Positions 35,412 to 43,503 of a stretch of DNA of 64,000 bases are shown here, piece by piece. Each line of letters begins with the position of its first letter. Within the stretch, counting starts at the first letter, position 1. This DNA is from Bacteroidales bacterium (GTDB taxonomy: Bacteria > Bacteroidota > Bacteroidia > Bacteroidales > UBA932), in contig JALCMP010000006.1 of the NCBI GenBank assembly GCA_022648545.1, positions 26,258 through 90,257 of the forward strand, read 5' to 3'. Position numbers and translations under genes: made by a program. The notes under the pieces are model-generated. The model worked only from the letters and a program-made list of their open reading frames with translations. It did no database searches and was not told where the DNA came from.

Positions 35412-36662
35412 ATGAGAAACTTCAGGGAAGTCACGGCATCGGAAATCAGGGACAATCTTTTAAATTTAAAGCATATTACATTTGAGGTTACCGATGCATG
35501 CAATCTTAAGTGCAAGTACTGCGGTTACGGTGATATGTATTACGGGTATGACAAGCGGGAATCCAAATATCTTCCGGTAAATAAGGCAAAACTTATCATC
35601 GATTATCTTAACGATCTCTGGCAAAGCGATAATACCAATATAGACAGACCTCGTACGAATATTGCTTTCTACGGCGGTGAGCCTTTGCTCAATGTCCCCT
35701 TTATAAAGGAAGTAATATCATACGTAGAGCAGCTCGGTGCCGACAGGAATTTCGTCTTTTCAATGACCACCAATGCAATGCTGCTCCACAGGTATATGGA
35801 TTATCTGGTAGAAAAGAATTTCAATTTACTAATAAGTCTCGACGGTGACAGAAGGGGACAAAGCTATCGGGTTACAAAATCGGGAGAAAATTCATTCGAT
35901 ACCGTAATAAGAAACGTCAAAGCTCTGCAAAAAAAGTATCCGGAGTATTTTAAGGATCACGTGAACTTCAATTCGGTGCTGCACAACAGAAACAGCGTTG
36001 AAAGTACCTACACGTTCATAAAGAAGACATTTGACAAATCTCCTGCAATTTCGGAATTGAACAATTCCGAGATCCGCGAAGACAAGAAAGAGGAATTCGA
36101 ACGGACTTATAAGAATAAAATGGAAAGTCTCCGCTCTTCGGAAAATTACGAGAAACTTTCTGAGGACCTGTTTGTAAAAGATCCGCAGACAAGGGAATTG
36201 CTTTTGTTCTTGCGTCTGTACAGCGGCAATGTTTTTACTGATTATAATGAATTCCTGATGGATGAAAGTAAAACCGAGTACACGGTTACCGGCACATGTA
36301 TTCCTTTTAGCAAGAAGATGTTTATAACCGTGAACGGAAAAATCCTTCAATGCGAAAGGATAGACCACGTATTTTCACTGGGACACATATCGGACGACAA
36401 GGTCTTTCTCGATCCTGAAGAAGTAGCAAGAAGATTCAATTCGCTTACGGCCAAAATGCGTAGCCGGTGCAAAAGCTGTAAAAGAAGGGATTCCTGCAAT
36501 CAATGTATATACTATATACCGGATATCAACGGTAGCAATCCTCAATGTAATGGATATATGGATGAAGAGGACTTCAAAAGATATTCATCCTATTGCATGG
36601 GATATCTTGCTCAGCATCCTGAATTATACAAAAAACTTATGACGGAAGTAAAAATGGATTAG
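35412..36662 (+). CDS. Radical SAM/SPASM peptide maturase, GG-Bacteroidales RiPP type
   Basis: 416 residues. The radical SAM cluster motif CNLKCKYC gives Cys30, Cys34 and Cys37; FYGGEPLLN and LISLDGD are further family motifs. The C-terminal SPASM region has Cys296, Cys314, Cys353, Cys356, Cys362, Cys365, Cys379 and Cys395, enough for two auxiliary Fe-S clusters. Such enzymes abstract hydrogens to crosslink or modify a peptide. Two precursors with GG leaders follow in the same direction, so it is inferred to modify their Cys-containing cores. A gap of 233 bp separates it from the first. No partner pseudo-rSAM gene, exporter or protease is nearby. Confidence 0.88.
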   Translation: MRNFREVTASEIRDNLLNLKHITFEVTDACNLKCKYCGYGDMYYGYDKRESKYLPVNKAKLIIDYLNDLWQSDNTNIDRPRTNIAFYGGEPLLNVPFIKEVISYVEQLGADRNFVFSMTTNAMLLHRYMDYLVEKNFNLLISLDGDRRGQSYRVTKSGENSFDTVIRNVKALQKKYPEYFKDHVNFNSVLHNRNSVESTYTFIKKTFDKSPAISELNNSEIREDKKEEFERTYKNKMESLRSSENYEKLSEDLFVKDPQTRELLLFLRLYSGNVFTDYNEFLMDESKTEYTVTGTCIPFSKKMFITVNGKILQCERIDHVFSLGHISDDKVFLDPEEVARRFNSLTAKMRSRCKSCKRRDSCNQCIYYIPDINGSNPQCNGYMDEEDFKRYSSYCMGYLAQHPELYKKLMTEVKMD

Positions 36663-36788
36663 GACTGGTTGTGAAAATACTTCATGGGAAGGACAGATTC
36701 GTGTCGGCTGCCCGGATCGGTAGAAATCTCCTTAGAATATAAACTATAAAAAACTAAAATACCGCTTAACCTTAAAACAATTCATTTT

Positions 36789-36860
36789 ATGTTTAAAAAC
36801 ATTGCAGAGGCCAATCTGTATAAATCAATTGGAGCAGAACCGAAAAGCTTTACAGAGTAG
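36789..36860 (+). CDS. Possible 23-residue small ORF between maturase and precursors
   Basis: An ATG at 36789 opens MFKNIAEANLYKSIGAEPK and stops at 36858-36860. The ATG is preceded by an A/T-rich stretch resembling those before the precursor genes. There is no leader-like GG, no Cys and no homologue I recognise. It may be non-coding leader sequence; a real peptide is a weak possibility. Confidence 0.2.
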   Translation: MFKNIAEANLYKSIGAEPKSFTE

Positions 36861-36895
36861 GAATTAAATTACATGGTTTTAAAACTTATCTCATT

Positions 36896-37111
36896 ATGAA
36901 AAAGTTAAAATTAACGGATCTTGAAAACAACAATCTTTCCGAAAAAGAAATGAATAATCTGAAAGGGGGAAAATTCCCTGCTTGTTCGGGTGTTTGTGTG
37001 GTTTTGGGAGAGTTTGATTTAGATCAGGATGCAACGGCAGACGAAAGCAAGGATGAGGATTTTAATCCTCCAAAATATCCAAGGCCGCATCCGCCGGTTG
37101 AGTATGAGTAA
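36896..37111 (+). CDS. RiPP precursor peptide 1, GG-Bacteroidales family
   Basis: 71 residues. A 25-residue leader begins MKKLKLTDLE and ends NNLKGG, the family signature for cleavage after Gly-Gly. The 46-residue core has Cys30 and Cys34 (CSGVC), an acidic middle (DLDQDATADESKDED) and a Pro-rich tail (PPKYPRPHPP). The likely modification is a radical-SAM-made bond at or near the CxxxC motif, which is inferred. The leader differs from that of precursor 2 at only four positions. Confidence 0.85.
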   Translation: MKKLKLTDLENNNLSEKEMNNLKGGKFPACSGVCVVLGEFDLDQDATADESKDEDFNPPKYPRPHPPVEYE

Positions 37112-37152
37112 ATAAACGAAGTAAATTAATACGATTAAAAAATTATTTTATT

Positions 37153-37368
37153 ATGAAAAAATTGAAATTAACAAATCTTGAAAGTGACAACCTCTCACAA
37201 AAAGAAATGAATAATCTGAAGGGAGGGGAGAATGTTGTTTGTCCTGCTGCTTGTTTGGTGTTGGAAGGAGAGGACGAGGATTATGATGCAAGCGAAGAAT
37301 CGAGTAAACGGGGGGGACCTCTCACTCCTATTAAACCCATTCCATTTCCTCCTCGTGAAGAAAGGTAA
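37153..37368 (+). CDS. RiPP precursor peptide 2, GG-Bacteroidales family
   Basis: 71 residues, same length and layout as precursor 1: leader MKKLKLTNLE...NNLKGG, core with Cys30 and Cys34 (CPAAC), an acidic stretch (EGEDEDYDASEESSK) and a Pro-rich tail (PLTPIKPIPFPP). The core is mostly different in sequence from precursor 1. It begins 41 bp after the first and is followed by a terminator, so both are probably on one transcript. Mature product unknown. Confidence 0.85.
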   Translation: MKKLKLTNLESDNLSQKEMNNLKGGENVVCPAACLVLEGEDEDYDASEESSKRGGPLTPIKPIPFPPREER

Positions 37369-37397
37369 TATTGATATCTCATGATGTATTAAATATT

Positions 37398-37432
37398 AAG
37401 AGGCTTTATTCTTTCTTGGAATAGAGCCTCTT
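37398..37432 (+). terminator. Intrinsic terminator after the RiPP precursors
   Basis: AAGAGGCTTTATTC (37398-37411) pairs with GAATAGAGCCTCTT (37419-37432), a 14-bp stem with one wobble and a 7-nt loop. Confidence 0.82.
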
Positions 37433-37814
37433 AATGTTTGTATGATAACAGCTAATCTTGTTATGGTAATTTAAAAGAATTATGCCTTTATCGATTTTCT
37501 GTATATGCTGTACTCGGTCCATGATACTATTTGTGCCTGTAATATTATTAAATATAAGCAAATTAGGATACAAAATCTATTGAGAATATAATGTGGTATA
37601 AATGAATGATAATGAGTCTTATTAATGGTTTCCTTATATAAATGGCGTTTTTTTTAAGAGAAATTTATGTAATGTATTGCAAATTGTAATTAAATATGCT
37701 GTTTTTGCTTTTGTTTTTTTAGTTTTTTCTCGTTTATTGTTAGCGTTTTATTGATATGAAAAAAAAAACACACTTAAAACACATATTTTCTGGCAGTTAA
37801 TTTATTATATAAAA
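37433..37814 (+). other. AT-rich gene-free stretch before the susC-like gene
   Basis: I find no ORF with coding character on either strand. The sequence is very AT-rich with long A and T runs (for example around 37757-37768). No paired inverted repeats flank the promoter, so there is no sign of an invertible switch. Confidence 0.6.
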
Positions 37815-37845
37815 TTTGTACATAGAAAAACTATTATTATATTTG
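37815..37845 (+). promoter_or_regulatory. Promoter of the AT-rich susCD operon
   Basis: TTTG (37815-37818), 19 bp, TATATTTG (37838-37845): an exact match to the Bacteroidota promoter. The leader would be about 70 nt. Confidence 0.72.
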
Positions 37846-37918
37846 CCAATACAAACTTTTTTAACCTGGCTAAAAACCTACTATATATTAACTTTAATAT
37901 TAACTTAAGTATTAACAG

Positions 37919-40894
37919 ATGAAAAGGATCAAACTTTTTTTGACGGTTGTGTTGTTGTCTTTATCCCAGATCTCTTTTGGGCAAAATATAAAGATAGCGG
38001 GAACCGTTATGGATTCTGCCGATGGATACCCTTTGGAAGGGGCGGCGGTCCAAGTCAAGGGTTCGGTAAGCAAAGGCGTTGCTGTAGACGCTGTTGGTAA
38101 TTACACAATTTATGCCAAACCCAACGATGTCTTGGTATTTACTTACCTGAACTACAAAACACTGGAAATTCCTGTAAACGGAAGAAAGAAAATCGATGTA
38201 AAGATGGAGACAAGTTCTGAGCAGCTCGAAACTACTATTGTAGTAGGATATGGATCTGCGAGGAAAATTAGTTCCGTAGTCGGGGCTGCAACTACTGTAT
38301 CGGCCAAAACCTTTCAGAATTCGCCTGTTGCAAGTGCCGGAGATGCTCTTCAGGGGCAGGTTGCCGGTCTACAGGTCTTTACTTCATCGGGTGAACCTTC
38401 TGCGACGGTCTCTATGAGATTGAGAGGGGTTAGCTCAATTAATGCAGGCGTTACGCCGTTATACATATTGGATGGGTCTCCGGTAAGTTCTTCAATATTT
38501 ACAACATTGAATCCTGACGATATTGAAAATATTACAGTGCTAAAAGATGCTTCTTCTACAGCCATATACGGTTCCCGTGCTGCGAATGGCGTAGTATATA
38601 TTACTACGAAAAGAGGAACTTCCGAAACACCTACCGTAAAAATTTCGGCACAATACGGTGTTTCCAATGTCGCAAATTTGGGTAAGGATATGATGAACTC
38701 CAGGCAATGGTTTACATTCAGGGAAATGGTTGAACCTTCTTTAAAAACGAATTCTGATTGGCTTGCATTAAAGGAATTTCGTTTAAGTAATAATATTCAT
38801 ACAAATTGGAGAAAATGGATTATGAGGGAAGATTCACCTACATATAGTGCCAATATGAGTGTTTCCGGCAGAACAAATAAAACCGATTATTATATTTCGG
38901 CAGGGACGTTTTATCAGGGAGGTATAATTGATGAATCAAATCTCAAGAGGCAGAGTATAAGATCTAATATAAATACGAAATTGACATCATGGCTGAAATT
39001 AGGGGTCAAGTTAAATCTGACATATGAAACACGGGTGACAAACGGATATATTTCAAAAGAACATCCTAATCGTCCTTATAATCCTATTAATATAGCATTG
39101 TGGACTGTCCCTTATGCTACACCCTATGAAATATTAACTGATGATGATGGTAATTTTATAGGGTATGGGGATGAAGTTCATAAAATTGATGAGTTAGGTA
39201 TGTATAATATAAAATACCTTTATACGTTACAGCCACGTAAAACCTCCTATGTAAGATTGAATGGTAATACATATCAGGAAATAACCCCAATTAAGGGACT
39301 TACAATCAGAGCTGCGCAGGCGATCGAAGGTTTCGATTATAGAAGGACTGCGAAAAATTATCCTGGTGAAGAAAATCTTTTAACAAGAGAAACACACGAG
39401 TATTTTACGAGGTCATATAGGCTTACTTCAACAAATACTGCGGAGTATAAGTTTAGGGTTTTAGAAAATCATCATTTTGATGCCCTTTTTGGACAAGAGG
39501 CAATTAAATACCAATATGAAGGATTTAGTGCGTCATCCGAGGAGCAATCAGATGATCGCTTGATGAATGTCTCTCAGGGGACTAATTACTTGCAGCCTGA
39601 ATACGATTATAGTGCAACTATGTATTCTTCAATCTTTTCTCGTTTATCTTATGATTATAAGGCTAAATACTTTTTGGATTTAACGTGGAGACGAGATGGT
39701 TCTTCTTTGTTCGGAAAAAATAAGAGATACGCTAATTTTTGGTCTGCTGGAGCTATGTGGAACATAAAGAAAGAATCCTTTATGAACGATTTCGATTGGG
39801 TTAACAATTTACAATTGAAAGTTTCATATGGAACTACTGGTAATTCCTCGATTTCTAATTATTTATCTTACGGAACAATTGGAACTTCTTCTGTGTATAA
39901 TGGAAATTCAACTTGGGCTCTTAGCGGTGTTCAAAATGATGACCTTACCTGGGAGACTTTGAAAACTTTTAATATTGCTATAAATACTCATTTGTTCAAC
40001 AGCCTTGATCTCGATCTCGAATTTTATAATAAAACGACTTCAGATATGTTGCTGGAAGTCCCTTATTCTTATTCGACAGGATTTGCATCCGGTTGGGGCA
40101 ACGTTGGAAAGATGCGTAATAGAGGAATTGATCTTACCATAGGTTACGATATTCTTAATAATGATAATTTCTATTTTAATGTTACTGGTAATTTCAATTA
40201 TAATAAAAATGAAATATTGGATTTGTATGAAGGACGAGATTCTTATACCGTTGCTAATACAGGAATGAGATATGAGGTAGGTCATGATGTGGGGGAATAT
40301 TATTCTGTACGATATGCCGGAGTTGATCCTGCTACAGGTAAACAACTATGGCTGGATAAGAATGGTAATATCACCGGAAACTATTCTGATGATGATTCTG
40401 TAATGACAGGTAAATCGATGTATGCCCCGTGGAGTGCCGGCCTTCAGCTAAATTTTTCATGGAAAAATTTATCATTAAATGCAATGTTTTCAGGAGTTTT
40501 TGGAAAGTGGCTACTCAATAATCAAAGATATTTTATCGAAAATTCAAATTTTTCATCTAATACTAATCAAGTTGTTGGCATGTTAAATATGTGGACAACG
40601 CCGGGACAGAAGACCGAAATTCCAAAAGCAGGGGAGACTTTACAGTTTGATACGCATCTTATAGAAAATGCATCTTTCGTTCGTTTGAAGGATTTGCAAT
40701 TATCTTATAGCCTTTCAAAGAAAATTTTAAAGAAAACAAATATCCTTTCGGGGGTTAGATTTTATGCCAAGGGAAGGAATTTGTTAACTTTTACGAAGTA
40801 TAAGGGATTTGATCCGGAAGTAGATGACAATATAGCTCTTTCAAATTATCCTAATACAAAGCAATATATTTTTGGAGTTGAATTAACATTCTAA
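37919..40894 (+). CDS. SusC/RagA-family TonB-linked outer-membrane transporter
   Basis: 991 residues with a signal peptide (ending SFGQ). A CarboxypepD_reg-like domain (~24-98) precedes a TonB-box-like segment (TTIVVGYGS) and the plug (~120-240: LRGVSSINAGVTPLYILDG, VLKDASSTAIYGSRAANGVV). The C-terminal barrel ends FGVELTF. It imports a nutrient with its SusD partner. No glycosidase is linked; RagAB-type peptide import is possible because an M64 peptidase follows. From about 38.7 kb the DNA becomes much more AT-rich (32% GC in a sampled 60 bp of the barrel region) than the plug part and the second SusC gene. Confidence 0.93.
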   Translation: MKRIKLFLTVVLLSLSQISFGQNIKIAGTVMDSADGYPLEGAAVQVKGSVSKGVAVDAVGNYTIYAKPNDVLVFTYLNYKTLEIPVNGRKKIDVKMETSSEQLETTIVVGYGSARKISSVVGAATTVSAKTFQNSPVASAGDALQGQVAGLQVFTSSGEPSATVSMRLRGVSSINAGVTPLYILDGSPVSSSIFTTLNPDDIENITVLKDASSTAIYGSRAANGVVYITTKRGTSETPTVKISAQYGVSNVANLGKDMMNSRQWFTFREMVEPSLKTNSDWLALKEFRLSNNIHTNWRKWIMREDSPTYSANMSVSGRTNKTDYYISAGTFYQGGIIDESNLKRQSIRSNINTKLTSWLKLGVKLNLTYETRVTNGYISKEHPNRPYNPINIALWTVPYATPYEILTDDDGNFIGYGDEVHKIDELGMYNIKYLYTLQPRKTSYVRLNGNTYQEITPIKGLTIRAAQAIEGFDYRRTAKNYPGEENLLTRETHEYFTRSYRLTSTNTAEYKFRVLENHHFDALFGQEAIKYQYEGFSASSEEQSDDRLMNVSQGTNYLQPEYDYSATMYSSIFSRLSYDYKAKYFLDLTWRRDGSSLFGKNKRYANFWSAGAMWNIKKESFMNDFDWVNNLQLKVSYGTTGNSSISNYLSYGTIGTSSVYNGNSTWALSGVQNDDLTWETLKTFNIAINTHLFNSLDLDLEFYNKTTSDMLLEVPYSYSTGFASGWGNVGKMRNRGIDLTIGYDILNNDNFYFNVTGNFNYNKNEILDLYEGRDSYTVANTGMRYEVGHDVGEYYSVRYAGVDPATGKQLWLDKNGNITGNYSDDDSVMTGKSMYAPWSAGLQLNFSWKNLSLNAMFSGVFGKWLLNNQRYFIENSNFSSNTNQVVGMLNMWTTPGQKTEIPKAGETLQFDTHLIENASFVRLKDLQLSYSLSKKILKKTNILSGVRFYAKGRNLLTFTKYKGFDPEVDDNIALSNYPNTKQYIFGVELTF

Positions 40895-40904
40895 AATATT
40901 TATT

Positions 40905-42434
40905 ATGAAAAGATATATTTATACAATAATATTTTCACTACTATTGGTATCTTCCTGTAATTTGGACAGGACACCCAGAGGAACTATAGGTTCAGGAAAC
41001 GGAATAGAATCTGTAAGTGATGTGACGAATTTTGATAATATGTTATATATAAGATTGAGAGGTTTATATGCCGGAGATTTTATATATAACAATGAAATTA
41101 CTACTGATCTATTCGATCCTTCTATAGACTATTCAAACAGGGGTGGGACGTACTATAAATGGGAGTGGTCTACTCAGGATGCTTATGCAACAAATTTATG
41201 GGCTCATTGTTATTATACAAATGCTCTGTGTAATTATATTCTGGAAGGAATAAACAAACTTGAATCTGCTTCAGATGTCTCAGACTCTGATAAAGCGATA
41301 TTAGCAGTTTATAAGGGTGATGCATATTTCATGCGAGCCATATCTATGTTTGTTCTTACTAAAAGATTTGCTCCTGTTTATAATCCATCTACGGCTTCTT
41401 CAGATCTTGGGGTTATGATACAAGAAACATATATACCGACTTCGGATCAATCTAAATATCCTGCCAGATCTTCTATGGAGGCGACATACAAATTTATTAA
41501 TGATAATCTGGATAGCGCTGAAACTTTATTGGCAGGACAAACGGGAAATGTAGCATCTACTACATTTACTATTGATGTTGTAAAAGCATTAAGATCAAGA
41601 GTCTATCTGAATATGCAGGATTATGATAATGCTATCAAATATTCAACGGAATTGGTAGATGCCGGGAATTATCCTTTGATCTCTGATTTGACAGATTTTA
41701 ATAAATTATGGACAAACGATAGTGGAAATGAATGTATAATGCAATTATGGGCAGATTATACATCAAGTTCTTTGCCTGCTTCTTGTGACTATAGATATCT
41801 TGGAGATACGTCCGATGGTCTTTATACCCCGGATTGGATTCCGGCACAATGGGTAATAGATTTGTATTCCTCTACGGATATTCGTTATAAATGCTGGTTC
41901 GTTTCAAAAGATCTTACATATACGAATAACGTAAAGGGGTCTGCTTTTCTTTTAAATAAATTTCCCGGGAATCCAGAGTTGCAAAGTCCTACTCAGACAT
42001 ATTCTTCCCATATAAATAAAATCAAACCTTTTAGAATTGCCGAACAATATCTTATTGCTGCCGAGGCTTATGCCCGTAAAGGCGGAAATGATGCTGCAGC
42101 TATAAAATATCTTAAGGATCTGAATACGAAAAGGGATCCTTCATATAATATTTCTGATAATCTTTCTGGAGAAGCACTGTTAAATGAGGTTAAGACATCA
42201 AGACTTAAAGAATTGATAGGCGAAGGGTTCAGATTTACCGATCTTAAGAGATGGGGCGACGGATTCACAAGAACCAAAGCACAAGATGAGTCTATTATAG
42301 CATCTCCAGCTACCGACCTGACGATATCTTCTGATAACTTTAGATTCTTGTTACCTATTCCACAGGACGAGATTGATGCCAACCCACAGATTAAGAACCA
42401 GCAGAATCCCGGTTATCAGAATGTTGAAGAATAA
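40905..42434 (+). CDS. SusD/RagB-family surface lipoprotein
   Basis: 509 residues with a lipoprotein signal ending at Cys18 (LLVSSCNLDR). The helical TPR-like body is typical of SusD, including AEAYARKGGNDAAAIKYLKDLN and the C-terminal LPIPQDEIDANPQIKNQQNPGY. It forms the lid on the SusC barrel and captures substrate at the cell surface. It starts 10 bp after the SusC gene. Confidence 0.93.
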   Translation: MKRYIYTIIFSLLLVSSCNLDRTPRGTIGSGNGIESVSDVTNFDNMLYIRLRGLYAGDFIYNNEITTDLFDPSIDYSNRGGTYYKWEWSTQDAYATNLWAHCYYTNALCNYILEGINKLESASDVSDSDKAILAVYKGDAYFMRAISMFVLTKRFAPVYNPSTASSDLGVMIQETYIPTSDQSKYPARSSMEATYKFINDNLDSAETLLAGQTGNVASTTFTIDVVKALRSRVYLNMQDYDNAIKYSTELVDAGNYPLISDLTDFNKLWTNDSGNECIMQLWADYTSSSLPASCDYRYLGDTSDGLYTPDWIPAQWVIDLYSSTDIRYKCWFVSKDLTYTNNVKGSAFLLNKFPGNPELQSPTQTYSSHINKIKPFRIAEQYLIAAEAYARKGGNDAAAIKYLKDLNTKRDPSYNISDNLSGEALLNEVKTSRLKELIGEGFRFTDLKRWGDGFTRTKAQDESIIASPATDLTISSDNFRFLLPIPQDEIDANPQIKNQQNPGYQNVEE

Positions 42435-42445
42435 TTATTATTTAT

Positions 42446-43315
42446 ATGAAAATCATGAAAACTAATATAAGGAATATATTTTCATTAAGTTTGGTTTCGG
42501 TCTTGTTATTTGCATTCTCTTCTTGCAAGGAAGAACATTATAATTATACACCAACCAACGAATGTGTGTCATTTGCTTCTCCGAGGGGAAGCTATGATCT
42601 GGATGGTAATAATATTGAAGTGGCAATAGCCAGAGGAGTTGCTGACGAAGAACTAACTGTTGATCTCTCAATGGTTGATACTAATAACGTTTATACTCTG
42701 GAAACTCCTTCCATTACTTTTGCGAAAGGAGCTACAACTGCTACTGCTATTCTAAGTTATAGTATATCTGATCCTAAGGTTAAGCCGGCGACGGTTTATG
42801 CTTTTACCTTATCTTTTGACGATAGCGTGGTCTCTCCTGCCGGAAGCTTTTCTTTTAGCGGATCAGCATCAATGCCTTTGGTATGGGAGGATTATGGAAC
42901 AATAACATTAACTGATCCAGGATGGGCTTATGCCACGAATGATTATGTTCTGCAAAAAGCGGATTATACTACTAATTATTTTAGGATAAAGAATATGTTC
43001 GGATCCGATGATGATCTGTCTTTTTATATAGATGATGATGGCTATTCTCATGTCCTTGATAGGGAAGTCTCCACATTCGGTTCTACTTCAATATCTGGGT
43101 ATCAAATTCCAACTTCTTATACTTATCCTGAGTATGGACAGGTATCATGCTGGCTTTATCCTGAACCAGAGGGGTTCCCTTGGTCCGATTTGGGAGATGG
43201 AAATAAAATAGTTTTAAATTCTAAGGCTATGCTATATATTCATTATACGCTTGCAGATGGTCATTATTTGTCGAGTTTATATGCTGAGCCAATAGCATGT
43301 ACTTCGGTAGATTAA
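42446..43315 (+). CDS. Surface lipoprotein of the susCD operon, unknown binding protein
   Basis: 289 residues with a lipobox near Cys27 (FAFSSCKEE). The N-terminal half (~45-150) looks like a beta-sandwich of Calx-beta or BT_3987-like type; the C-terminal half is rich in Tyr, Asp and Trp. I do not recognise the family with certainty. Its position as third gene suggests a substrate-binding accessory protein, as in other SusCD operons. It starts 11 bp after the SusD gene; a second ATG nine bases in is an alternative start. Confidence 0.72.
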   Translation: MKIMKTNIRNIFSLSLVSVLLFAFSSCKEEHYNYTPTNECVSFASPRGSYDLDGNNIEVAIARGVADEELTVDLSMVDTNNVYTLETPSITFAKGATTATAILSYSISDPKVKPATVYAFTLSFDDSVVSPAGSFSFSGSASMPLVWEDYGTITLTDPGWAYATNDYVLQKADYTTNYFRIKNMFGSDDDLSFYIDDDGYSHVLDREVSTFGSTSISGYQIPTSYTYPEYGQVSCWLYPEPEGFPWSDLGDGNKIVLNSKAMLYIHYTLADGHYLSSLYAEPIACTSVD

Positions 43316-43338
43316 TCCATTAATCTTAATTATATTTT

Positions 43339-43372
43339 AAAGAAGCCTGCCGTATGGTCGGGCTTCTTTTTT
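43339..43372 (+). terminator. Intrinsic terminator after the susCD operon
   Basis: AAGAAGCC (43339-43346) pairs with GGCTTCTT, with further imperfect CC/GG pairing around loop GTAT, followed by a run of T. It separates this operon from the M64 gene. Confidence 0.82.
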
Positions 43373-43440
43373 ATTTTGTATTATTTTATCCCCGAATGAT
43401 ATTATTTCTATTTTTATAAGGTAAAAACGGAATAAAAAAT

Positions 43441-43448
43441 TAAATTTG
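43441..43448 (+). promoter_or_regulatory. Putative -7 box for the M64 peptidase gene
   Basis: TAAATTTG matches TAnnTTTG, giving a leader of about 50 nt. No clear -33 TTTG. Confidence 0.4.
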
Positions 43449-43503
43449 TACCATATTAATATCTACGGGGATAGACGTAATTTTTTAACTAAAAATTTAT
43501 AAG

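Noticed and set aside
37433..37918. Invertible (phase-variable) promoter of the first SusC gene
   Set aside because: I found no inverted repeats flanking the promoter and no nearby invertase.
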